12,383 bases of DNA. It comes from Desulfobacteraceae bacterium. GTDB taxonomy: Bacteria; Desulfobacterota; Desulfobacteria; Desulfobacterales; Desulfobacteraceae. A model generated the notes under the pieces. That model ran no database searches, was not told the origin of the DNA, and saw only the letters and a list, made by a program, of their open reading frames with translations. Positions 1-7,744 of the stretch are shown piece by piece (the stretch's first letter is position 1; each line of letters opens with the position of its first letter). The stretch lies in NCBI GenBank assembly GCA_011390435.1, contig JAABSK010000057.1:1-12383 (forward strand). Reading direction: 5' to 3'. The position numbers were made by a program, and so were the translations under genes.

Positions 1-2031
1 AGCGCATTGTATTATTATTCTTTTCGTACAGCTGCATTTGAAAAAAACCAGGCAGATGCAGCTGCAAGGCTCAATCTGCTGAGTGATCAGTTGTCAACCC
101 ATCTGTCCGAGCACATTAAATCGGTCAAGGCCTTATCCGGCATCAGGGAACTGCGATATGCCCTGTTGAATACCTCTCTTGAAACCCTGTATCAAGCCAA
201 TCAGATTCTTGATCTTTTTACTGCCAGTCTTGATCTTGAAGTTTCTTACCTGATCGATTCCAGCGGCGTTACCCTATGTTCCAGCAACCGGAATGAAAAA
301 GATTCTTTTGTGGGGCATGATTTTTCACGCAATGCAACAGCTGCAACCTATCTGGCCTTGGGAAGCACATCCAATGTCAGAGGCGTGTATTATGCTCACC
401 CGGTATTTGACGGGCACACCGGTACGGTCATTGGTGTGGCCGTGATGAAAGCGGCGGTGGAACCTGTTGAAAAACGGCTGTTTTCCGGATATGAAGACGT
501 TCTGATGTTTGTCAGTCCCGAGGGCATGATTTTTATTTCAAATCAAACCGAACGGGTCTTTCAACTGCTGTGGGAGATCACGGAAGAAGAGGCAGACCGC
601 CTGGTGGATTCCCGGCAGTTCGGCAACGGTCCCTGGGAATGGAGCGGGTTTTTTAAAAAAGATCAGACAAATGTCATTGATGCGGATAATGAAAAATATC
701 TGATTGCCCAGCGGGAAGTTACCCATTATCCAGGGTGGAAAATTATCAGCCTCAGAAAACATAAAGATATTGAACGCCTGGTCTCGGAACCGTTTGCCCG
801 GATACTGGGTCCGGTGATTCTGCTGATCTTGATTCTGGTCTCTGTTTTGATCCTGATGCTTTACCGGCTGGGTATCCAGGAAATCGCCCAGCGGAAAAAA
901 GCGGAAAAAGAACTTCGGCTCAGTGAAGAGCGCTATCGTCATATTTATCACAAAACCCCGGTAATGCTCCATTCCATTGATACGCAAGGCTGGATTATCC
1001 GGGTGTCAGATCACTGGCTGGATGTGATGGGGTATGACCGGGATGCTGTGATCGGTCGGCAATTGACTGATTTTTTTACGCCGGAGTCCAGGCAATATGC
1101 CCACGATGTGATTTTCCCGGAATTTTTCAAGACCGGCTTCTGCAAGGATATCGCCTATACCTATGTCAAAAGAAATGGTGAATGCCTTGATATTATGTTG
1201 TCCTGCTATGGCGTGCGGGATGAGGACGGCCAGATTATCAGGTCTCTGGCGGTGAGCGTGGATGTCACGGAAAAAAACCGTGCGCAGAAGGATCTTCAGA
1301 TCGCCACGGAAAAACTGTCCCAGTACTCTCATGATCTTGAGCAGCAGGTGCACAAACGGACGGCCCAGCTGGAAGCCTCCAGAGAGCATCTGAAAAAAAT
1401 GTCCAAAAATATCATTGCGTCACAGGAAAGGGAAAAAGCCCAGGTGGCCAGAGAGCTTCACGATCATCTGGGACAGGTGCTGACCGCTCTCCGGATTGAT
1501 GCGGTATGGGTGGAACAAACGTTAACCCGGCAGGATCAAGCAGCCGGTGAACGGGCCAGAAAAATGCGCCTGCTGATTGAGGATACCATTAATGATGTCC
1601 GGGATATGGCGTACCGGTTGAGGCCCAGGGTGCTGGATGATCTGGGGCTGGCCGATGCTCTGGAATCACTTTTGTCAGATTTTGAGCGGCGTTCGAATGT
1701 ATCGTGCGTGTTTAAGCACGAGCCGGTTTTTGGTATTGACGACACCCTGTCAACAGCATTGTACCGGATCGGGCAGGAAGCCGTGACCAATGCGCTGCGC
1801 CATTCCGGTGCCACCAGTATTGTTGTGGAACTGATTCCGGATGAAAAAGGCATTGTGCTGACGATTGAAGACAATGGCTGCGGGTTTGACACCCGGAAAA
1901 GTGAAACCGTTAACGGGTTCGGTCTGGAAGGAATGAAAGAGCGGGCCAGTCTTGTGGGAGGGAAACTTGACATTTCATCACTGCCGTCCAGGGGAACCCG
2001 GATTTGCTGCAAGGTAAAAATAAAAGGATGA
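1..2031 (+). CDS. Membrane sensor histidine kinase (dCache-PAS-HisKA_3-HATPase), 5' end cut off
   Basis: Sensor kinase of a two-component system; its partner is the regulator starting at 2035. The reading frame is open to the left window edge, so the real start and probably the first membrane helix lie outside; the TTG at 7 is not a credible start. Numbering from the codon at 7: residues about 10-255 look like an extracytoplasmic dCache sensor domain (helix-rich start, then two alpha/beta lobes ending in PGWKIISLR). A strongly hydrophobic helix spans about 265-287, a PAS domain 305-425 (RYRHIYHKTP at its start), a coiled coil 430-465, and a HisKA_3 dimerisation domain carries ELHDHLGQ with phospho-acceptor His about 485. 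The C-terminal ATPase domain shows the N box (GQEAVTNALRHS), DNGCGF and GFGLEGMKERA. HisKA_3 kinases of the NarX/DegS/UhpB type pair with LuxR-family regulators, which fits the neighbour. The ligand cannot be read from the sequence. A link to the convergent TRAP transporter is plausible but inferred. Confidence 0.93.
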   Translation, partial: SALYYYSFRTAAFEKNQADAAARLNLLSDQLSTHLSEHIKSVKALSGIRELRYALLNTSLETLYQANQILDLFTASLDLEVSYLIDSSGVTLCSSNRNEKDSFVGHDFSRNATAATYLALGSTSNVRGVYYAHPVFDGHTGTVIGVAVMKAAVEPVEKRLFSGYEDVLMFVSPEGMIFISNQTERVFQLLWEITEEEADRLVDSRQFGNGPWEWSGFFKKDQTNVIDADNEKYLIAQREVTHYPGWKIISLRKHKDIERLVSEPFARILGPVILLILILVSVLILMLYRLGIQEIAQRKKAEKELRLSEERYRHIYHKTPVMLHSIDTQGWIIRVSDHWLDVMGYDRDAVIGRQLTDFFTPESRQYAHDVIFPEFFKTGFCKDIAYTYVKRNGECLDIMLSCYGVRDEDGQIIRSLAVSVDVTEKNRAQKDLQIATEKLSQYSHDLEQQVHKRTAQLEASREHLKKMSKNIIASQEREKAQVARELHDHLGQVLTALRIDAVWVEQTLTRQDQAAGERARKMRLLIEDTINDVRDMAYRLRPRVLDDLGLADALESLLSDFERRSNVSCVFKHEPVFGIDDTLSTALYRIGQEAVTNALRHSGATSIVVELIPDEKGIVLTIEDNGCGFDTRKSETVNGFGLEGMKERASLVGGKLDISSLPSRGTRICCKVKIKG

Positions 2032-2034
2032 TCC

Positions 2035-2673
2035 ATGATCAAAGTATTGCTGGCCGATGATCACAGCATTGTCAGGGAAGGATTGCGAAAAGTTCTGGAG
2101 GAGAGCCGGGAGATCGAAGTCATCGCTGAAGCGGCAGACGGTGAAACCGCGCTTGACAAGGCCATGAAAGAAAAGCCGGATGTGGCTGTGGTGGATATTT
2201 CAATGCCGGGGTTGGATGGTATTGAAGTGGTTGACCGCCTGAAGAGCTATTGTGCGGAGATACCGGTTTTGATCTTGACCATGCATGAAGAAGAACAATA
2301 TGTCATCCGGGCCATTGAAGCCGGGGCCATGGGGTATGTTACCAAACAGTCTGCTCCTGAACAACTGGTGTCTGCCGTAAAAAAAATTTATTCAGGAGGG
2401 CGGTATTTAACGGAAAAAGCCAGCGAAGCACTGGCCCTTCGTCTTATCCGGGGCAGCCGAAATCCGGGCGTGGGTGAATCATTGTCCATGCGGGAGCTTC
2501 AGGTGCTGCGAAAGCTGGCACTGGGGGCCACAAACAAAGAGATCGCTGTTACGTACAATATCAGTATTAAAACCGTTGACACCTATCGATCCAGGGTTTT
2601 AAAAAAGCTGGGTCTCAGAAACAATGCAGATCTGTCCCGCTATGCCATCCAGAATAAACTGGTGGAGGTATAG
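2035..2673 (+). CDS. NarL/FixJ (LuxR-type HTH) family response regulator
   Basis: Transcriptional response regulator of 212 residues, the usual length for the NarL/FixJ family. The receiver domain (1-120) shows the acidic pair Asp8-Asp9, phospho-acceptor Asp54 in VVDISMPG, Thr82 in LILTMHE and Lys104 in YVTKQSAP. A GerE/LuxR helix-turn-helix fills about 148-205 (LSMRELQVLRKLALGATNKEIA, then recognition helix ISIKTVDTYRSRVLKKLG). The ATG lies three bases after the kinase stop codon, with AAAGGA overlapping the end of the kinase gene, so the two genes are one transcription unit and are probably translationally coupled. Target genes are not visible. The nearest candidate is the TRAP transporter operon, whose promoter would lie in the gap 5416-5567. 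No transcription terminator is evident in the 24-base gap before the convergent permease gene. Confidence 0.96.
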   Translation: MIKVLLADDHSIVREGLRKVLEESREIEVIAEAADGETALDKAMKEKPDVAVVDISMPGLDGIEVVDRLKSYCAEIPVLILTMHEEEQYVIRAIEAGAMGYVTKQSAPEQLVSAVKKIYSGGRYLTEKASEALALRLIRGSRNPGVGESLSMRELQVLRKLALGATNKEIAVTYNISIKTVDTYRSRVLKKLGLRNNADLSRYAIQNKLVEV

Positions 2674-2697
2674 GCGGGACAATGTCTTCTGTGGATC

Positions 2698-4425
2698 TTA
2701 TGCCGCTTTTCTGAACAGTCCTTTGAGGTTGTTGATCCATATGCCGCTCAACAGCCATGCATAAAGCCATGTTGCAAACGTGATCAAAACAAAAACAATG
2801 ATGATATCCCGGGGGGTGCCATTCAGGGAAAAACCAGGAACATAGCCGAACAGGATGGGACCCAGGTATAAAAATTTGGCAAATTTAAAAGAGGTGAACG
2901 CAGTTTTCCACATATTGGCTTTGGCAATGGTTGCCCCTGCAAAAGCTGCAATGCATACCGGTGGCGTGATGTTGGAATCCTGGGACAGCCAGTACACAAT
3001 CATGTGGGCGGCAATTTCATTGACGCCCAGATGGGTCAGTGCGGGTACTGCCACCACTGCGGTGATCAGATAGGCTGCGGTTACCGGAACGCCCATACCC
3101 AGTACCAGGGATGCCAGTGCCACCAGAAGAATGGTCAGCAGCAGGGAACCGCCAGCCAGCTCGATCATGATGTCGGCAAAGGTCAGCACCAGGCCGGAAA
3201 AGGTGAGAACACCGATGATGATTCCGATGATCCCCACGGTTGCGCCGATTTTCAGGCTGTTTTCCGTTCCGCTTCTGGCCGCTTCAACAAAGCGTTTTGG
3301 TCCGATCCGGGTTTCTTTTCGCGCCCAGGAAATCACAATGCAGGACACCAGGCCGATAATTGCGGCATATCCCGGTGAAAATCCATACAGCATTAAAACC
3401 GTGATCACTGCCAGCGGCAAAATGTAAAACCATTGCTTTTTAAAAATCTCCATGGCAGATTGCTTGGATTTTTCTCCCACAATATTGTACTTTTTGGCTT
3501 CATAGTGGACCATACAGAACACACTGAAAAAATACATGAATGCCGGAAAAATGGCCACCAGCATGATCGTGGAATAGGGCACGCCGGTCAGTTCCGCCAT
3601 GATGAATCCGCCGGCACCCATGATCGGCGGCATGAACATACCGCCGATAGAGGCCGCCGGCTCGATCCCGCCGGCAACATGGGGTTTGAAGCCGGCTTTT
3701 TTCATCATGGGAATGGTGAACATACCGGTGGAGACTGTGTTGGCAATGGCAGATCCTGAAATCGACCCAAACAGGCCTGAGGCAATCACCGACACTTTGC
3801 CGGGGCCGCCGATTTTATGGCCGACCGCAGCCAGCGGCCAGTCAATGAAAAATTTCTGAGCCCCGCATTTTTCCAGAAAGGCCCCGAACAATACAAATAA
3901 AATCACATAGGTGGCCAGGACATTGGCCATAATGCCGAACACCCCGTCACTTTTGTAGAAAATACTGACACACAGTTCGGTAAACGGGGCACCTGCATGG
4001 GAAACAAGATCCGGGGCCATGTATCCGTAAACCCCATACAGCAGCATGAGAACGCCTAAAAAAACAAAGACGATGCCCACCACCCGCCTTGCCAGTTCAA
4101 TACCAATTAAAACCCCGATAATGGCAAAAACCATATCAACAGATGTTTCCGCACCTGTCCGGTAGTTGATGGTTTCAAACATGAAAATCCAGTATCCGAT
4201 GGAAACAGCGGACAGGAGAATGAGCAGGTAATCCACCACCCGCATGATGGTGGATTTGCTCTTGTACATCAGGAAGACAAGCAGGTAGGTGATGATCACA
4301 TAAACCCCCCGGTGATACTGGGTGGCCATGGGCTGCACAACCGCAGCCCATGCATAAAACAACACCAGGATGACTGCGCAGGCATCAAACAGCAGTTTTT
4401 CAAACTTGTTCAGGTTTTCGTACAC
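2698..4425 (-). CDS. TAXI-family TRAP transporter fused permease (DctQM type)
   Basis: Integral membrane subunit of a tripartite ATP-independent periplasmic transporter; it imports an organic anion using an ion gradient together with the binding protein encoded upstream. It has 575 residues and many hydrophobic helices. Residues about 1-135 form the small DctQ-like part with several membrane spans. The rest is the DctM-like part with family signatures: the glycine-rich stretch around 206-233 (GGPGKVSVIASGLFGS, then SGSAIANT and STGMFTIP), EPAASIGGMFMPP at 255-267, and LGMGVPVTAAYL and SNITPPVCIAAF nearer the C-terminus. Fused DctQM permeases paired with TAXI binding proteins are the classic TAXI arrangement. 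At 575 residues it is at the short end and seems to lack a long C-terminal extension. The start is GTG (4423-4425), with AAGGAAGG at 4432-4439 six bases upstream. It follows the binding-protein gene by 24 bases, in the same operon. The substrate is unknown. Confidence 0.94.
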   Translation of the reverse strand: MYENLNKFEKLLFDACAVILVLFYAWAAVVQPMATQYHRGVYVIITYLLVFLMYKSKSTIMRVVDYLLILLSAVSIGYWIFMFETINYRTGAETSVDMVFAIIGVLIGIELARRVVGIVFVFLGVLMLLYGVYGYMAPDLVSHAGAPFTELCVSIFYKSDGVFGIMANVLATYVILFVLFGAFLEKCGAQKFFIDWPLAAVGHKIGGPGKVSVIASGLFGSISGSAIANTVSTGMFTIPMMKKAGFKPHVAGGIEPAASIGGMFMPPIMGAGGFIMAELTGVPYSTIMLVAIFPAFMYFFSVFCMVHYEAKKYNIVGEKSKQSAMEIFKKQWFYILPLAVITVLMLYGFSPGYAAIIGLVSCIVISWARKETRIGPKRFVEAARSGTENSLKIGATVGIIGIIIGVLTFSGLVLTFADIMIELAGGSLLLTILLVALASLVLGMGVPVTAAYLITAVVAVPALTHLGVNEIAAHMIVYWLSQDSNITPPVCIAAFAGATIAKANMWKTAFTSFKFAKFLYLGPILFGYVPGFSLNGTPRDIIIVFVLITFATWLYAWLLSGIWINNLKGLFRKAA

Positions 4426-4449
4426 GATTTGCCTTCCTTGTGTTTCAGG

Positions 4450-5415
4450 TTATTTCAAAAAGCCTTTTTCTTTCCAGAATTTCTGGGCCCCTGGATGGAA
4501 CGGAGTGACAATTCCTGTGGTGCCGGTCTCAAGCGACATCTCTTTAAAGGTTTTTTTCTGCTCTTTCATATGGGCCAGGCCTTTTTCCGTGTAGATCTTG
4601 GACAGCATGGTATATACGATGTCGTCAGATACCTTTGCATTGGCCACCCACAGGGTAGAATCCTGAAAGGATGCCACATCTGCATCCACCCCTTTATACG
4701 TCTTTGCCGGAATCGTCAGCTTTGCAAAATACGGGTATTTGGCATAAAACCCACTGGTCCTGGCATCGGCATCCAAATCCACCATGGCAATATCATTGGT
4801 CTGTGCAGCCATGATCACAGCGCCGCTGGGAAATGCGGTAAACAGCCAGAACGCATCCAGCTGGTTGTTTCCAAAAGCCTGGGCAGCGTCATTATATCCC
4901 ATGGCATTCCGTTCGATCTTGTCCCATACGCCCATGTGGTTGAAAAAAAGTTCGCAATTGGCAAAAGCACCGGAACCGGCATTGCCCACCCCCACTTTTT
5001 TTCCGACAAGATCTTTGACACTGGTGATGCCTGAGTCTTTCCGGACAACCAGCTGGGCGGGTGCACCATAGAGCCAGGCCACAGCCAGAACATCTTCATA
5101 TTTGGAGGAGTCATTTTTCATCATTCCGTTGCGGCCCATATACACGTGGCCGGAATAGACAACACTCATGTGCTGGCGGCCAGCATTGGTTTTTCGCAGG
5201 TTTTCAACAGACCCTGCAGAAGACTGTGCCTGGACTTTAAAATCCGGAATTTCCTTGATGGGCTTGTAGACCTGGATGGCATTGGCCACCACCTGAAAGG
5301 TTCCGCCGGCAGGTCCACCGCCGAACACGATCCGTTCTTTTGCAAAACTGCTCTGGCACAGCGCCAGACTGAGCAGGGCAATGATCCCGATGATTGAAAA
5401 TTGTCTTGATTTCAT
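4450..5415 (-). CDS. TAXI-family TRAP transporter periplasmic substrate-binding protein
   Basis: Solute receptor that captures the substrate in the periplasm and delivers it to the fused permease encoded 24 bases downstream. It has 321 residues, typical for TAXI proteins. A Sec signal peptide is clear: basic start MKSR, hydrophobic core to about residue 20, and a likely cleavage after Ala25 in SSFA-KE. Cys20 follows LAL, which is a poor lipobox, so I favour a soluble periplasmic protein over a lipoprotein. TAXI features are the N-terminal FGGGPAGGTFQVVANAI, the SAGSVENLR segment, the SGITSVKDLVGKKVGVGNAGSG region and a second lobe with NNQLDAFWLFTAFPSG. The ATG is preceded by a perfect AGGAGG at 5421-5426, spaced six bases, indicating strong expression as the first gene of its operon. 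TAXI receptors are often linked to glutamate, glutamine or other organic acids, but nothing in the sequence settles the ligand. Confidence 0.95.
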   Translation of the reverse strand: MKSRQFSIIGIIALLSLALCQSSFAKERIVFGGGPAGGTFQVVANAIQVYKPIKEIPDFKVQAQSSAGSVENLRKTNAGRQHMSVVYSGHVYMGRNGMMKNDSSKYEDVLAVAWLYGAPAQLVVRKDSGITSVKDLVGKKVGVGNAGSGAFANCELFFNHMGVWDKIERNAMGYNDAAQAFGNNQLDAFWLFTAFPSGAVIMAAQTNDIAMVDLDADARTSGFYAKYPYFAKLTIPAKTYKGVDADVASFQDSTLWVANAKVSDDIVYTMLSKIYTEKGLAHMKEQKKTFKEMSLETGTTGIVTPFHPGAQKFWKEKGFLK

Positions 5416-5567
5416 GTGTTCCTCCTGAGTTTGATATTTAAGGTACCTGACTCTGACATTTCAGTAGGATAGAACCTTAACAGATGAAACAAAAGCGAAT
5501 CAATTGGAGAATTTCTGATTGTTTTGTAGGAAAATTTCTTACACAGTGTGGGTGGGGTTCAGAAAGA
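5416..5567. promoter_or_regulatory. Gap holding the leader and probable promoter of the TRAP operon
   Basis: This 152-base gap lies between the start of the TAXI binding-protein gene and the end of the siroheme-protein gene, both on the minus strand. It is much more A+T-rich than its neighbours. It contains the AGGAGG ribosome site (5421-5426) and an 8-base palindrome AGGTACCT (5441-5448). Weak minus-strand sigma70-like hexamers can be drawn (for example TTGATT, 17 bases, TTAAGG), but none is convincing. I see no hairpin with a T run that would end the upstream hcp operon, so read-through into the transporter genes is possible. Confidence 0.4.
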
Positions 5568-6209
5568 TCAGGCAATCACCTGGTCAATGGTTGAGAAAAG
5601 ATGGCTGAAACGGGCACCATCTGTTGAATGGGTTTTATAAAATTCAAGGCATTGTCCGACAATACCCAGGACCTGTTCGTGGGTCTTGATACCGGGTATT
5701 TCCATGGCCAGACGGGGATGCCGCCCCAGGCGGCCGCCTATCATCACGCGAAAGCCTTTCTGCTGTGGATACAGGTGGCCGGTGGGACAGTTCCGGATGC
5801 ACTGGGTGCACATCAGGCAGCGGTCCGGGTTCAGAACCGGCCCTGGCGGGTGATCGGCCAGAAAAATGGCCTTTTCCCTGCAGGCGGTCACACAGGTGCC
5901 GCACTTGCTGCAGGCGGCATCCGATATTCCAGGCAGGACAGCACAGATGATTCCGATATCCACAATCTGGGGGCGGGAACAGGCATTGGGGCAGCCAGCA
6001 ATTGCCACTTTGAAGCTGTGGTGCGCCCGTAACGGACCGGACAGGGATTGGTTGAGAAATCCCGGGATATCAGCAGCTTCCAGTTTGCTGCTGATATCCC
6101 GGATCAGGGAGGCGCTGGTGCACGCGGCATGGGGACACCCGGATCTGCCGCGGCAGGAAGACAGTACAGATGCGCTGGCCTGTTTTTCTGCAGACCGGTC
6201 AGAAGTCAT
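5568..6209 (-). CDS. Small siroheme/4Fe-4S reductase-like protein with two ferredoxin clusters
   Basis: A 213-residue protein of the nitrite/sulfite reductase family, last gene of the hcp operon. I place the start at the ATG 6207-6209, which overlaps the stop of the previous gene as ATGA. An in-frame ATG 35 codons earlier (6312-6314) lies inside that gene, and the extra residues do not look like a domain. The siroheme-coupled cluster motif is complete: Cys19-x5-Cys25 and Cys73-x3-Cys77, the latter in AGCPNACSRPQ. Two ferredoxin motifs follow, each CxxCxxCxxxC: Cys100/103/106/110 and Cys131/134/137/141, the second ending in CP. The N-terminal pseudo-symmetric half of large sulfite reductases is absent, so the protein resembles the low-molecular-weight assimilatory sulfite reductase of Desulfovibrio with an inserted ferredoxin module. 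The likely reaction is reduction of sulfite, nitrite or hydroxylamine. Its place behind hcp suggests a nitrogen-oxide substrate, but that is inference. It could also be an electron carrier without catalytic activity. Confidence 0.88.
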   Translation of the reverse strand: MTSDRSAEKQASASVLSSCRGRSGCPHAACTSASLIRDISSKLEAADIPGFLNQSLSGPLRAHHSFKVAIAGCPNACSRPQIVDIGIICAVLPGISDAACSKCGTCVTACREKAIFLADHPPGPVLNPDRCLMCTQCIRNCPTGHLYPQQKGFRVMIGGRLGRHPRLAMEIPGIKTHEQVLGIVGQCLEFYKTHSTDGARFSHLFSTIDQVIA

Positions 6210-6955
6210 GTGACAATTTTTCCCTGGGGGCTGACCACAATCTCTTTGAATGGAATGTCCATGCCGGATTGTGCCAGGGCTTTTTTGATGATCATGGGCA
6301 ATGCACTGCAGCAAGGCACTTCCATGATGACCGACGTAATACTTTTGATGCCTGAGACGGCAAAGACCTGGGCCAGTTTTTCGACATATGCAGGGGCATC
6401 ATCAAATTTGGGACATCCAATCATGACGGCTTTCCCCTTCAGAAAATCCGCATGAAAAGAGGGGTATGCCACAGGGACACAATCTGCAGCGATCAAAAGA
6501 TCAGCACCTTTTAAAAATGGTGCACCCGGTGGAACCAGTTTGATTTGAACCGGCCAGTGGCCGAGGGCGGACAAACCGCCGGAAGCCTGAACTGCCGGCG
6601 AATTGGCACAGCCGCAGGCATCCCCCGCTGCCGTGGCATCTGCAAAGGTCTGAATGGTTGAAGAGGGACAGCCACAGGCAATGGTCTGGGACGTATTTTC
6701 TGTTTCCTGTCTGCTTTTAAGCAGTTCCTCTACTGCGGCTTCGTCAAAATCATCCGCTTCCCGCTCAATGATTTTCAGAGCGTCTTCAGGACAGTCGCCA
6801 ATACAGGCACCCAGTCCGTCGCAATACTTGTCCGCAATGACTTTGGCTTTTCCATCAATAATCTGGATGGCGCCTTCTGCACAGGCCAGGACACAATTGC
6901 CGCATCCATTGCAGCGCTCTTCATCGATCTCGATTATTTTTCTCATTACTTTCAT
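6206..6955 (-). CDS. Ferredoxin-like 4Fe-4S protein with cysteine-rich C-terminal domain (hcp operon)
   Basis: Probable cytoplasmic electron-transfer protein of 249 residues. I choose the ATG at 6953-6955 because AGGAG at 6963-6967 sits seven bases upstream; an ATG five codons earlier (6968-6970) lacks this. The N-terminus is a ferredoxin fold. The first cluster is complete (Cys15, 18, 21, 25). The second site reads CDGLGACIGDCP (Cys45, 51, 55), with Leu48 where the second cysteine should be, so it may hold a 3Fe-4S or an unusually ligated cluster. From about residue 91 comes a separate domain with CGCP (94-97), CGC (114-116), Cys159, Cys181 in IGCPKFDD and Cys215-Cys216 in EVPCC. From memory, proteins of this layout occur beside hcp in other anaerobes, so supplying electrons to Hcp is the most natural role, but this is inference. 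It follows the HD-like gene by 34 bases, and its stop overlaps the start of the siroheme-protein gene. Confidence 0.88.
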   Translation of the reverse strand: MKVMRKIIEIDEERCNGCGNCVLACAEGAIQIIDGKAKVIADKYCDGLGACIGDCPEDALKIIEREADDFDEAAVEELLKSRQETENTSQTIACGCPSSTIQTFADATAAGDACGCANSPAVQASGGLSALGHWPVQIKLVPPGAPFLKGADLLIAADCVPVAYPSFHADFLKGKAVMIGCPKFDDAPAYVEKLAQVFAVSGIKSITSVIMEVPCCSALPMIIKKALAQSGMDIPFKEIVVSPQGKIVT

Positions 6956-6989
6956 CACATCTCTCCTCATGGTTTTGGCATTGTTGTGT

Positions 6990-7724
6990 CTAAGATTTTG
7001 GCATCAGTACCTGTCTGGCCAGTTCATTTCCGGCAGCGGTTAAAAACAGCCGGTCCAGCTTGGCTGAAAATGCGTCTTCAGCCACGGACGCTTTTTGCTC
7101 ACATACTGCCATATGGGCAAGCATGTCTGCATCGTGCAGGATTTTGCGGCTCAGCGAATCTGTTTCGCCGGTGGCATGGCGCTCAGACACGAGCGTTACA
7201 ACCGCTTCGATCAATTCCTCTTTGGCGCCCAGTTTTTCCATCAGGGTTCTGGCCACCCGAGGACTCTCTTTTTGAACATGTTCCCGTGCATCAGAGCCAT
7301 ATTTTTCCACGGCGGTTTTGACACCGATATCATACAGGTAGGCTGCGCACAGGACCACCGGCAGGTTGGCTTTTTCTTTCTTGCCGATTTTTTCTGCATA
7401 ACCCGCCATTTTGGCGGCGTGACCGATGCGTTTGAAATCCGTTCCCAGGTATTTTTTCATTTCCACGGCCACCCGGTCTTTGAGCAGATCATCCCGCTGG
7501 GCAACAAATTCTTCCGGAAGGGTGCCAAGGCATTGCTCTGCAAATTTGCAGTAGGATGCGCAGCCAAAATCCATTTTGGGATTGACGATCTTTTTGTGGC
7601 AGCCATCACAGCGCCTGGTGGCGTCATCCTTGAAAAATTCCATGGGATAGCCGCATTCCGGGCATTGTGTTTCAAAGATGGCTTCTTCGTTCCAGTATTG
7701 GGTGTCCTGTCCCGGGCATTTCAT
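6990..7724 (-). CDS. Zinc-ribbon plus degenerate HD-domain protein (hcp operon)
   Basis: A 244-residue cytoplasmic protein with two parts. Residues 1-66 are cysteine-rich: CPECG (21-25) and CDGC (39-42) form a zinc-ribbon-like pair, then GCASYCKFAEQC adds Cys55, 59 and 65, which could bind another metal or cluster. Residues about 95-240 are helical and match the HD-phosphohydrolase fold: His102 in GHAAKMA, the motif expected to be HD at 131-132, His149, His183 in ERHATGE and His-Asp 197-198 in ILHDAD. The core motif reads AAYLYDIG instead of the usual LLHDIG, so the metal-binding His is Tyr131. The protein may be an inactive HD domain used for ligand binding or signalling, or may use other residues. 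AAAGGAGG (7731-7738) lies six bases before the ATG. The gene sits between hcp and the ferredoxin-like gene. I do not know its biochemical function. Confidence 0.87.
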   Translation of the reverse strand: MKCPGQDTQYWNEEAIFETQCPECGYPMEFFKDDATRRCDGCHKKIVNPKMDFGCASYCKFAEQCLGTLPEEFVAQRDDLLKDRVAVEMKKYLGTDFKRIGHAAKMAGYAEKIGKKEKANLPVVLCAAYLYDIGVKTAVEKYGSDAREHVQKESPRVARTLMEKLGAKEELIEAVVTLVSERHATGETDSLSRKILHDADMLAHMAVCEQKASVAEDAFSAKLDRLFLTAAGNELARQVLMPKS

Positions 7725-7744
7725 TTTCAGCCTCCTTTATGAAC

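Noticed and set aside
2674..2697. Bidirectional terminator between the convergent response regulator and TRAP permease genes
   Set aside because: I looked for an inverted repeat with T runs in and around the 24-base gap and found none with a stem worth reporting.
4312..5034. Long plus-strand open frame (240 codons) over the TRAP genes
   Set aside because: It lies antisense to the permease and binding-protein genes, both of which have strong family motifs. Its product is rich in His, Cys, Gly and Phe, as shadow frames are, and it shows no domain or ribosome site.
5416..5567. Sigma54 promoter or riboswitch upstream of the TRAP binding protein
   Set aside because: No GG-N10-GC core of the -24/-12 type and no conserved riboswitch motif is visible; only short palindromes and weak hexamers are present.
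6210..6314. 35-residue N-terminal extension of the siroheme protein from an upstream ATG
   Set aside because: The extension lies inside the ferredoxin-like gene. The ATGA overlap at 6206-6209 gives a normal coupled start, and the extra residues show no domain character.
7095..7742. Plus-strand open frame of 215 codons opposite the HD-like gene
   Set aside because: It is a shadow of the minus-strand gene, which has clear HD-fold and CxxC motifs and a strong ribosome site; the antisense product has no recognisable feature.
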